NCBI GenBank assembly: GCA_014885115.2
Contig: WKLE02000110.1
Span: 8,835-72,834, forward strand
DNA: 64,000 nucleotides
Source of the DNA: Asterionellopsis glacialis
Taxonomy: Eukaryota; Bacillariophyta; Plagiogrammaphyceae; Rhaphoneidales; Asterionellopsidaceae
Direction of reading: 5' to 3'
In this document: one piece after another, positions 1-8,704 of the stretch
Numbering within the stretch: position 1 is the stretch's first letter
How the letters are laid out: the number at the start of each line of letters is the position of its first letter
Translations under genes and position numbers: made by a program
The notes under the pieces: generated by a model
Told to the model about the DNA's origin: nothing
Databases searched by the model: none
What the model saw: only the letters and a program-made list of their open reading frames with translations

Positions 1-129
1 TTCAGCTACAAAGGCGAAGACTATTGCACAATCGCCGTTCAGAATTTTGCTATTGGCTTTATCCCTGCTTGGACACTTTGCTAAACTAAAAGACCTAGAT
101 TTCCTAGGAAAAATCCAAAACAAGAAAAC

Positions 130-1751
130 ATGACAGAAAAGTCAAACATTTCTGTTGCCTCCTCTGTGGAGCACGTCATGGAATTGGATGATGGCGGTGA
201 CCGATTGTACAATACTATTTCTGATACCGATAGCAACGAATCACAACCAATATCAAGAAGCGCTCGACGCCATGATTTTCTGAAGACATTGGCTGGAGTA
301 GTTGGAAATGCCTTTGAATGGTACGACTTCGCCATTTTTGGTTTCTTTAGCGATGTTATTGCAGATGTTTTCTTTCCAAAACAAGAGGGTAGCGCTGCCC
401 TAATTGAAAGTTTTGCAATTTTCGGTGGAGCTTTTTTCATGCGCCCGGGTGAGTTTCTCTTTGTATTTCACTATATTTGGATCATTATTAAAGGAGAAAG
501 CCGTACCGACTTGACTAACTCCTTCAATTGGCATTCTCTGTGACTGCCTTTTTCTCTGAACTGACCGTGTGCTCTCGTATAGTTGGTGGTGTTGCTATGG
601 GATATATCGGAGATAAATATGGTCGAAAGAAGGCTCTAGAAATTTCAATTTTTCTTATGGCTTTCCCGACGTTCTTTATGGGATGCTTGCCGTCCTATGC
701 TCAGGTTGGTTTGGTTTCACCCATTCTTTTGCTTGTAGTGCGGCTACTGCAAGGATTGTCGGTAGGTGGACAGCTCATGTCATCTCTAGTCTTTACTTTA
801 GAAGGTCACCCGCGAGGAAGGTGGGGTTATTATGGAGCTGTGGTAATGGCGTCAGCTGTTTCGGGTACCTCCTTAGGAAGCTTTGTTGGTACATTTACAA
901 GAGCTATGCTTACCGACGATGAATTGCACGCGTGGGGTTGGCGATTACCATTCTTATCTGGGATTTTTGTCAGTTTTTCAGGAGTATATCTTAAATATTA
1001 CTGCAAAGACGATGAAATTCACGTCCACGCACCGCCTGGAATGCCTGAAAATCCAATTCAACTTGCATTTTCAAAGGGCAATAGACGGTCTCTTATTTCT
1101 GCAAGTCTTGTCCCAGTGGTGTGGGCAGGAGGAACCTATCTTTGGTTTGTCTGGATGGCTGTTTTCATGAATGATTTAATTGACCCTCCAATCCCCCATG
1201 CATATGGGGTCAATGCTGCATCATACTTACTTAGTGTTGCTCTTATGCTTCCAGTTGCTGGTCACATGTCAGACAAGATCAATCGACAGAATATGATGAT
1301 TTCTGGGGCTGTTTCAACGGCAATTTTAAGTCCGTTAATGATTGCCTTGATCGGCAAGGGTGACTCCATCATGGCATTCTGTGCCCAGTGTGTCATGGGT
1401 GTCTGTTTGTGCCTCTGGGGCGGCCCCATGTGTGCGTGGCTTGTTGAGTCATTTCCTCCTGCCGCAAGGTTAACGAGTGTGTCCATTGGGTACAACATAG
1501 CGCAAGCTTTTTTTGGAGGTAGTATCCCTGCATTGGCGACATTCATGGTACAGAGATATGGCAAGGAAAGCCCAGGATACCTTTTAACCTTTTTAGCGGT
1601 GCTTTCTTTGATTGGACTTAAGATTGCCCCACCCATGCCCATACCTAACGATGTCTCTGTAGTACTACCTGAAGGTGATGAGGAAGAAAAAAGTTCCGGA
1701 GACACTAATCCCGAGCAAGAGGCGTTTATTGATGAACCAAAAATCGACTGA
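130..1751 (+). CDS. MFS transporter, metabolite:H+ symporter (MHS, ProP-like) family
   Basis: Two exons, 130-448 and 583-1751, with a 134-bp GT-AG intron at 449-582 (phase 1), give about 495 aa. Splicing joins the N-terminal motif GNAFEWYDF and FFMRP to VGGVAMGYIGDKYGRKK, reproducing the MHS signature and the MFS loop motif (GD-YGRKK) without a gap. About 12 hydrophobic segments follow, then an acidic hydrophilic tail (from about residue 465). The N-terminal 55 residues are acidic and cytosolic in type. Family members carry small metabolites such as proline, betaine or carboxylates with H+; the substrate here cannot be told. The family is mainly bacterial, so an old transfer is possible. The ATG at 130 is preceded by an A-rich stretch. 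Location is probably the plasma membrane (inference). Confidence 0.88.
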
Positions 1752-2204
1752 TTTGGAGTGTCGGAAGAAGTATTGCAATTCTCTATCAGTATTTGAAGCT
1801 GTAAATTTGAATGTTAAAATAGGATTTGTGCAAAGGGCTCAGCATGTCATAACACTCAGAACCTGGCAAAAAGATATCTATATTTTGTAATATGCAAACT
1901 AAGTAAGAATGCTAAAAAACTGCAGATGACATCTGTGCCGTGGTTAAAGTCAAAGTTGCTAGGGTTTTCTCCGAACTGATGTTCATACGAGGTCACTCAT
2001 GAGACAAAAGTTTGGTAACAACGACAACAACCATAGTTTCAAGCTCTATCATTACACAAATTCGTATGATATGTACCAGGTACTTTCTGTATGACAATTT
2101 GAAATTGCTATACTAGAAAGACTAGTTCACCGTAATCGTTGTTGAAAACTTTGCACCATTTTTAATTTATTGATTTTTTTTTCGGAGATGATGACACCGA
2201 TTGC

Positions 2205-2214
2205 TGGGGAGTGA
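2205..2214 (+). promoter_or_regulatory. Candidate upstream element TGGGGAGTGA, copy 1
   Basis: Exact 10-mer found four times in the window, each in intergenic DNA. This copy lies about 540 bp upstream of the SET-domain gene start. A regulatory role is inference from recurrence and position only. Confidence 0.25.
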
Positions 2215-2316
2215 GGTCCTAGATCTCGAGATAGTACAAGGGTACCAGGTACCTGCCGTATGAACCCTACCTGTAGAGGACCACCGGTAGTTCCTCGTCC
2301 TATTTATTAGGTAGAC

Positions 2317-2342
2317 TATGTCCTACCTACAGGTAGGACATA
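2317..2342. repeat. 26-bp inverted repeat, 12-bp arms with 2-nt centre
   Basis: The left arm TATGTCCTACCT (2317-2328) and right arm AGGTAGGACATA (2331-2342) are perfect reverse complements around AC. It sits in the AGGTCCT/GTAC-rich intergenic block and belongs to the same word family. Confidence 0.8.
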
Positions 2343-2755
2343 TGCCACTCCTAGCCTTACATAGGCTCGGTAGTTCCTAGCTCGAGGTCCTGTTGGACAC
2401 CATTTTTGGCTAAAAATTGTCCTTAGGACACCCTTTTTCCGGGTTCTTTGTCCTAAGTACACTTTTGTTTCCTGAGGACACTCGAAACGGAGCGGACTAT
2501 TATTAATACAACATAATTTGAAATTACCTCTCGACGTAGGACCTAGAGCTACTAGTAGGCCGTCTCTCTTGTTAGAGGTCCTCTCTAGAGAGTAGAGAGA
2601 TTCCTCTTGACCTTCATATTTCAATATTGTCTGTACACATCTAAATAAATTGATTCAGATCAAATCTCCATCGTCAGTAGATCTTCTTGACTTGTTCATC
2701 TTTTGCATCCATTGGATGCTTGTTGTCCGAAGTTGACTCAAAATAAGAAGCAGAG

Positions 2756-4696
2756 ATGGGCCGTCCTTCTAGGAAAAAAGGTCCCACGAGCAATAAGAAA
2801 CAGAAAAGACTTACATTGATAAAGGCTGTCGACATTGATACAGAAGATGAGCTTCGCGGAGGTGGAGAATGGTTTCCCGTCTTTGTTTCTGGGTTCGTCC
2901 TTGTAATAGCATTGTTAGTCCGTTTTTGGGTGACTTCAGGCGACGACAACAATAGCGTATCATCTCCCAACCAAGACCCAGCTGTTCATTCCTTCCTTAC
3001 AACATTTGTTTGCGATTCACCAAGAGGTTATTGTCACGATTCCTTGGAACCAACTCGCAGGACTCAACGTGCCACAAAAGATATTGAAGCCGGCGAACAT
3101 GTCTTGAGTGTCCCACGTGAATTACAAATTTGGGATTTGGATGCATTGCGTGATCCATTCATTTCGGAGAAGCTTAGTAAAACCATACGAAATTGGAGAA
3201 CTGGTCATCCAATTGATAGTGGTGCCTACCTTGCAGTGTACCTGGTACGACGACATCGAATAGCGAAACATGATAAAAATAAAACTTCAGTCGACCCGAT
3301 GCTGCCTTATCTAGATATTCTCCCTACCTTTGACGATTTACAGTCTACACACCCGCTTGCAAGTGAACGCGACAAAGAGACTGCTGAAAAATTTGGTGAA
3401 TATTCTTCTGCTTTTCTGACATTTCAGGGTTATCGAGCGATGATTGTCTCAGAGTATGAATCATTTGTATATTCGTTTGAAGACTTTAGTGAGTTTACAA
3501 GTGAGGTTTCGGAAGAGGAGTATGTGGCGATGCGTGTGAATGTTCTTAGTCGTAGTTTTGGGACCGGTCCGCTTGGACCCGAACAGTCCCAAAATTATAA
3601 GAATGACAAGGGTATGTCTATTGAGGAAGAAATCCAGCTTTATAAAGAAGAACGTGGGATCGATCTATCGTTGGGTTGTAAGGCCATGGTTCCTGTGCTA
3701 GACATGTATGATCATCACGCGAAACCGAACGTCGAATGGAGATTTCACTCAGAATCAGGTTCATTCGAAATTCACGCCGGGCCTGATGGGATTCAAGCTG
3801 GATATGAAGTTATGGATAGTTATGGAACATTCACTGATTCTCACCTTATAGCCAAGTTTGGATTTGTAAATGCGGATGGCAGCGACTATACCGAAGCTAA
3901 GCTTGCTGCACACAGATTGTACGATGCTGGCTTGAAACATCAATTTTCTTTTATACCAGTTAGTGGACCAACCGAGGAAATGCAAAAAGAACATTTAAAC
4001 GTGATGGTCGAGTACTTATTGCACGATGATGGGTATCGAGATTGTATCCAAGAAACAAAGAGCAACTTAGATACTATGCATTTGAAGCATCTCAAAATAA
4101 AGCATTTGTTAAAGATTGCAAATAAACGTGATCGGTGGATCATTACACTTCCTCCTCGTAATATAAATTCAAGACCTGGGAAGTCAACAGAAAATCCAAT
4201 AGTTCACGGAGGATTTCCAGTGGACAATGCAAATTTATCGCTTGACATTCGGAAACAATTGGCAACATGTCGTCTTATACAATTGCATGAAAATGACTTC
4301 AACGGCCAAGCGATTCGTATTTTGAGCGATGTGCTTGCGAATAATACGGCTGAAGATTTTTTTATTGAAGAGCTTAATCCAGCACATGAATATAGAAGTT
4401 ACAAATGTCTCGAACGCCTAGCTATGTACGGAGGCAATCGCCTTGGCAGTGGAGGGATAGGGCATGTCGTGAACGACCTTTTGAGTGTAGAAGATTTATA
4501 CAAAACTAAATATAGCGATTGGGCTGCTGCTCAAGTACGTTTGGGAGAGCTGCAAACACTTCATGCTTTCCAAAACAGCTGCAATAAAGCTGCAGCAAAT
4601 ATTATCGGTAAAGTTCCCAAAGAGGACCGGGAAAAGGAAGAATTTTTTGTACGGGAAACCCCCTGCCCGAAAGAATATTCATTATTCCTGCTGTAA
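2756..4696 (+). CDS. SET-domain protein methyltransferase (SETD3/Rubisco-LSMT class), membrane anchored
   Basis: Single exon, 646 aa, ATG at 2756. A basic N-terminus is followed by one hydrophobic helix (residues about 41-59), then a split SET domain. The C-terminal SET motifs are visible: VPVLDMYDHH at about 312-321, and GYEVMDSYG at 349-357, which matches the conserved G-E-V-x-x-SYG with its catalytic-site Tyr (Y356). A Rubisco-LSMT-like substrate-binding region follows (about 380-630). This class methylates Lys or His on non-histone proteins with S-adenosylmethionine. In most members the first motif carries Asn before His (NH); here it is Asp (D319), which may affect cofactor contacts. The membrane helix suggests attachment to the ER or another membrane. 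It converges with the gene at 5031-5720. Confidence 0.85.
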   Translation: MGRPSRKKGPTSNKKQKRLTLIKAVDIDTEDELRGGGEWFPVFVSGFVLVIALLVRFWVTSGDDNNSVSSPNQDPAVHSFLTTFVCDSPRGYCHDSLEPTRRTQRATKDIEAGEHVLSVPRELQIWDLDALRDPFISEKLSKTIRNWRTGHPIDSGAYLAVYLVRRHRIAKHDKNKTSVDPMLPYLDILPTFDDLQSTHPLASERDKETAEKFGEYSSAFLTFQGYRAMIVSEYESFVYSFEDFSEFTSEVSEEEYVAMRVNVLSRSFGTGPLGPEQSQNYKNDKGMSIEEEIQLYKEERGIDLSLGCKAMVPVLDMYDHHAKPNVEWRFHSESGSFEIHAGPDGIQAGYEVMDSYGTFTDSHLIAKFGFVNADGSDYTEAKLAAHRLYDAGLKHQFSFIPVSGPTEEMQKEHLNVMVEYLLHDDGYRDCIQETKSNLDTMHLKHLKIKHLLKIANKRDRWIITLPPRNINSRPGKSTENPIVHGGFPVDNANLSLDIRKQLATCRLIQLHENDFNGQAIRILSDVLANNTAEDFFIEELNPAHEYRSYKCLERLAMYGGNRLGSGGIGHVVNDLLSVEDLYKTKYSDWAAAQVRLGELQTLHAFQNSCNKAAANIIGKVPKEDREKEEFFVRETPCPKEYSLFLL

Positions 4697-5030
4697 AACT
4701 ATAAGAACGATTCGTCTAAGTGATGGTATCAGACAAAATATCTTGATGAAAAGGGACATGCGACCATGGCGACTAGAATTGCATGTTCGTGATAAGAACT
4801 TAAAATATTCTGATAATTAAAATTATGTTCATAAGATTTTGCGATTTTTATTCCCTTACACGGAAGTTATGCTATCCTTGCCTATTGGACTTCACTCTAG
4901 ACAGGTCGGTGATCAGTCTCTTGCTACCGAAATTTTTCTTTATTATTAATGTTCTGTACACCTAAATTTTTGAAGTCACCATATACCAGAAGGCCTTGCA
5001 AAGTGGGTCCGAATCAAGAAAAGCCAATTT
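4697..5030. other. Convergent intergenic region
   Basis: 334 bp between two convergent 3' ends. AT-rich, with TTATTATTAATG-like words. No gene or clear repeat seen. Confidence 0.6.
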
Positions 5031-5720
5031 TTAGCGTGCCGCCTCAAATTTCAAAAGTCGATCAGTCAATGCCTTGGCATTACCCTGAATTTCTAATCCA
5101 CGCTCTTTCAGCGCTTCCTTCATCTGAGCCGGTTTCATCTTCTTAATGGTAATTTTATCAAGTTTTGGAATATCACTTTTGGATTTCTTTTTCTTAGATT
5201 TCTTTTCATCACCACCATCTTCGCCAGATGCACCAGCTTCCTTGGCCATTTTCTTACGTTCCTCTTCGGCGGCCGCGGCGGCCTCCTTTTCAGCCTTGGC
5301 TTTTGCTTCAGCAGCCTCACGGCGCTTCCTTACTTCGGCAAGTTTGGCCATATCCTTCTTGTACTCTTCTGTCAATCCTGCCTCGTGTCGTTTACGATAC
5401 GCAGCAGCCTTTTCAGCCTTTTCACGTTCTTCTCTTTGTTTACGAGTCTCTACTTTTGGGCCATCGTCTTTTTTATCATCACCACTACTACTCACAGACA
5501 TTCCTGCAACACGTTTTCCGACCTCTTCAGCTGTGTCCTCGAATCCACCACCCTCACCTTCACCATCTTCATCCTCGTCTGCGGCTTCTGCACGATGCTT
5601 GGCACGCTGATCATCCAATTCTTCAAGACGGCGGTTTCTTTGTTCGATCTCTTCAGCACTAGTAGCAGCGAAACGCTTGCCACCATATCCACCGCGTTTA
5701 TTTCCCTTGCCACGTGCCAT
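5031..5720 (-). CDS. HASPP28/PDAP1-family phosphoprotein with C-terminal SAP domain
   Basis: 229 aa, Met at 5718-5720 (MARGKGNKRGGYGGKRF); the frame stays open upstream but without a better ATG. The basic Gly-rich N-terminus, then KQREEREKAEKAAAYRKRH, the phrase HEAGLTEEYKKDMAKLAEVRKRRE (about 125-148) and the Ala/Lys/Glu helix match the 28-kDa heat- and acid-stable phosphoprotein (PDGFA-associated protein) family. Residues about 192-227 form a SAP motif (MKPAQMKEALKERGL, then G-NAKALTDRLL), a helix-turn-helix that binds DNA or RNA. The middle is an acidic Glu/Asp/Gly stretch. Human PDAP1 is usually about 181 aa without a SAP motif, so the combination is notable. Function is probably RNA- or chromatin-associated (inference). 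It shares a 506-bp upstream region with the divergent gene at 6227. Confidence 0.8.
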   Translation of the reverse strand: MARGKGNKRGGYGGKRFAATSAEEIEQRNRRLEELDDQRAKHRAEAADEDEDGEGEGGGFEDTAEEVGKRVAGMSVSSSGDDKKDDGPKVETRKQREEREKAEKAAAYRKRHEAGLTEEYKKDMAKLAEVRKRREAAEAKAKAEKEAAAAAEEERKKMAKEAGASGEDGGDEKKSKKKKSKSDIPKLDKITIKKMKPAQMKEALKERGLEIQGNAKALTDRLLKFEAAR

Positions 5721-6226
5721 GATGTCTATGCGCCAATGTTCTTCTGTTGCATTCACTCCGTCGAAAGGATGCGGTATCGTGTTGTCAAAAGCACTATTCT
5801 TGGAAGCCCAAGAACACGCCGAATTGTGGACGCTGACGGACGCACCGCCCAATCACCAAGAACTATTCTATCTATGTATCGACGGATGACGGAATGACTC
5901 TGAAAATAAGTCATGCCATTGTTTCGAACCCAAGCATCCTTTTGTTTGTACAGGTATCCAACTTCCTAATACATCGTATAAGGAACTGAAGATATTTTAT
6001 ATACATGCCGATCTATGATGCGAAACTTTCCGACGAGCAACTACTGATGTCGAGATAATGAACAAACCGGCAAACACGACACAAATGAAAAATATCCAGA
6101 CAGTCAGTACCAGTAGGCAGTAGAACTAGTCGCAAGACCACGTGTCTTTCGAAAAATTGATGTTGTACTTGTTTATCATTATCATTCTCCAACTTTCTTT
6201 TTATATAAAGCAAAGGTCTAGAGACG
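5721..6226. promoter_or_regulatory. Divergent intergenic region (PDAP1-like / VSR-like genes)
   Basis: 506 bp between two divergent start codons. A TTATATAAAG word lies at 6200-6209, just before the ATG at 6227, which is closer than a normal TATA box. No repeat or RNA gene seen. Confidence 0.4.
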
Positions 6227-8011
6227 ATGAAGTCTGTGGATGAGAATGATGACAAACTTGTTGCCCCCGAAAACATGGATGATGATGTCAATAACGAGGA
6301 GGAAAAACAAGAAATTATCGAATCATCACAGGATGAAGAAGCTTTGACGTCCAACCCACGATCTGATGGCAATACTCGAGTTTCCATTGACCCTCCTGAA
6401 CAAAAAAACAAACAGGATTCAAAAGAAGACCCAAGCGCAACTGCTCGTCCTGGTGACTCCTCGTCTTTTGCAGGAAAGCAAAAACAAAAGAATGGTACAA
6501 GAGAAAATAAGAAAAAGACACAATGGTGGTGCGGTACCGTATCAGAAAATAAAGTCATAGCTTTTGCCTTGGTGCTTGTCATTATCCTCCTTGCTTTTAT
6601 TATAGCATCTCTGGGTATTATATTACGAGACGAAAAACAAAAAGACAGTAGTGATAATGCATCTACTAGTCCCGAATCATCTCCAACTGTTGCACCGACG
6701 ACACCAGCACCAACACCAACGGAAAACGTTTTTGCGTTGGATACCATTCAACATGTTCAAGTAATATCACCTAAAGGCTTGAGTAAACCTGATGGATACG
6801 AGTGGATCCCTGCATTGTTTGGCCCATCAAAATTGGATAATAATACAGCTATTCTTCAAGCAGATGTATACTACTCCGATTCAAACCTATGTGATCCAAA
6901 TCTTGATATTATGGAACAAGCATATCCGCTTGAACCTTTGATTGAATCTAATAACAATGAAAACAAACCACGCTCAAAACCCTTTATTCTAATGGGGAAT
7001 AGAGGTGGATGCACATTTGTAAAAAAGGTTAGAACTGCACAAATGGTAGGGGCATCTTTAGCCATCATTGCGGATAATAAATGTCTTTGTTCTGCCTCTC
7101 ATATTTGTGTAGACGACGATATAAACACATGTGAAACTTTGAATGCCATTATGGCAGATGATGGAAGTGGATCAGATATTATTATCCCTTCCTTTTTGTT
7201 GTCCAAACAAGATGCAGATCCTATTAAATTTGCATTGAAAGAAAAGAATCAATATGTTACAATGGAAGTAAGTTGGATACCCCAAGATGATGATGATGAC
7301 GAAGACAAAGACAAAGACGGCGACGATGATGTAGTCAAGTTTGATTTGTTTACAACACCAAGCGATACTATAGGCCGCAATTTTCTACGTGAATTTAAAG
7401 ATTATGCCCTTGCATTGAATGAAAACACCACACGAATGAAATTTACTCCGCACCTCTATATTTATAGTGGCACGAAGGCTGGCTGTGTATCCCCAGATGG
7501 AGAGAATATTTGTTACAATCTTTGTACGAATAATGGACGATATTGTGCTACTGATCCTGATAACGAGTTAGACTCTGGAATATCTGGTGCGGATGTTGTT
7601 CGTGAAAGTCTACGGCAATTATGTATATGGGAAATATATGGAGCAGCAGATGAAACTAATGGTGGTGTAGAGTGGTGGGAATATATCGATTTTTTCCATG
7701 AATTTTGTTCTGGTTCGGCAGAATTGTTTGCCAATGACTCCTGCTTTGGACGAGCCATGGTATATGCTAACATTTCTCCAGAGAAAGTAGGTGATTGTAT
7801 GGAATTTACATCTGGTGGTTTAGATGGTAATGTACAAAATGAATTTTTCGAAAGGGCTATAAAAGAGCAAGAAGATACTGCCATTATCACTATTCCAACC
7901 TTTTTTGTGAACGATAGCATTATTCTTGAGAACAATGCCCTTGGTGTGCTTCGTAAAATATGTGATGCTCTTGAATCTGCTCCGTTTCCTGATGTTTGCC
8001 GTTCCAATTGA
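6227..8011 (+). CDS. Vacuolar-sorting-receptor-like protein with PA domain, N-terminal membrane anchor
   Basis: Single exon, 594 aa. An acidic cytosolic N-terminus (1-100) and a basic patch precede one helix (about 109-133), then a Thr/Pro-rich linker. A protease-associated (PA) domain covers about 200-340, with the hallmark GNRGGCTFVKKVRTAQMVGA. An acidic Asp/Lys spacer follows. The C-terminal half (about 390-594) matches the lumenal cargo-binding and thioredoxin-like part of plant vacuolar sorting receptors: CTNNGRYCATDPDNE, GADVVRESLRQLC, WWEYIDFFHEFC, ITIPTFFVND. Plant receptors are type I, with the membrane helix and Tyr sorting signal at the C-terminus. This one has the helix at the N-terminus and ends at the lumenal domain, so it would be type II. 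It probably binds soluble cargo in the Golgi/endosome route (inference). Confidence 0.85.
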   Translation: MKSVDENDDKLVAPENMDDDVNNEEEKQEIIESSQDEEALTSNPRSDGNTRVSIDPPEQKNKQDSKEDPSATARPGDSSSFAGKQKQKNGTRENKKKTQWWCGTVSENKVIAFALVLVIILLAFIIASLGIILRDEKQKDSSDNASTSPESSPTVAPTTPAPTPTENVFALDTIQHVQVISPKGLSKPDGYEWIPALFGPSKLDNNTAILQADVYYSDSNLCDPNLDIMEQAYPLEPLIESNNNENKPRSKPFILMGNRGGCTFVKKVRTAQMVGASLAIIADNKCLCSASHICVDDDINTCETLNAIMADDGSGSDIIIPSFLLSKQDADPIKFALKEKNQYVTMEVSWIPQDDDDDEDKDKDGDDDVVKFDLFTTPSDTIGRNFLREFKDYALALNENTTRMKFTPHLYIYSGTKAGCVSPDGENICYNLCTNNGRYCATDPDNELDSGISGADVVRESLRQLCIWEIYGAADETNGGVEWWEYIDFFHEFCSGSAELFANDSCFGRAMVYANISPEKVGDCMEFTSGGLDGNVQNEFFERAIKEQEDTAIITIPTFFVNDSIILENNALGVLRKICDALESAPFPDVCRSN

Positions 8012-8704
8012 AATAATGCACAAACACTAATAAAAACGTATAAAGAATATTAAAGTAGGATGAACATTGTATTCTGTTTCTTTTTTTTTTGGGTCCATCC
8101 AGTACAGTGCACTGTATTGGTGTAACAGATGGCAATTGAAAAGCTGAACTATGTAAACATGTTGTTCAAATGTCAAATATTAGTCTCTAGTACCTGCATG
8201 CTTCTGTAAGGTAAGGTACAGGTATGTCTGTTCGGTGTTCTTTCTTCTGCCACCACTTACCAGTGCTCTGCCTCGACAAAAAGTTCCTTGTGTCTATTTA
8301 ACCTTAATACCCTTGTGCCCACGGGTACAAGTACCACATCTTGGTAGATCCCAAGGGGGATACCGTTACTCTTAAGCGCCCTAAAAGACTGTACTTTTAA
8401 CAGGCATGATTTCGAACTGGTCATAATTTTTTGTTACCGGTAGAAAGACCGAGTATATGTTGTGGCGGCCAAAAAATAAATTTCTCTACGGTACCCAGTG
8501 CAATACAAAGAGAGCTCGCGTTTTGAACAAAACATAATAATGCAACACCCACATAAAACCACGGTGTCGTATTACATTCAATTCAACTAAACAATAAAAA
8601 GACCAATCAACCGTTCTTTTCTCAAGTCACGTCTGGAGGTGGGTGAGACACGTGTATTCAGGGAGTGAGGGTCGGTTGGTGTATACTTCTATTTTTTTAA
8701 AAAA
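8012..8704. other. Intergenic region
   Basis: 693 bp. A poly-T run lies at 8080-8091 and short GTAC words around 8179-8240. Near the next start is CAGGGAGTGAGGG (8660-8672), a near-match to the TGGGGAGTGA element. No gene supported. Confidence 0.5.

Larger units (their letters stand above)
1752..2755. repeat. Intergenic region rich in GTAC and AGGTCCT palindromes
   Basis: No gene is supported here. The sequence holds GTACCAGGTAC at 2073-2083, GGTACCAGGTACC at 2241-2253, many AGGACC/TAGGTCCT words and a near-perfect palindrome at 2317-2342. One copy of the 10-mer TGGGGAGTGA lies at 2205-2214. An open frame on the minus strand (2316-2624) runs through these repeats, has no family resemblance and is taken as chance. 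Confidence 0.6.

Noticed and set aside
2316..2624. Minus-strand frame of 102 codons
   Set aside because: It runs through palindromic repeats, has no domain-like pattern and depends on repeat words being coding.
5146..5897. Several plus-strand frames opposite the PDAP1-like gene
   Set aside because: Ser/Phe/Leu-rich shadows of a Lys/Glu/Ala-rich coding strand.
5905..5960. GGGTTCGAAAC on the minus strand, like a tRNA B box
   Set aside because: No T-stem pairing, no A box at the right distance and no acceptor stem could be drawn.
6013..6747. Open frame of 244 codons on the minus strand over the start of the VSR-like gene
   Set aside because: It is antisense to a well-supported gene, Ser/Phe/Cys-biased as expected from reverse reading of acidic codons, and has no family likeness.
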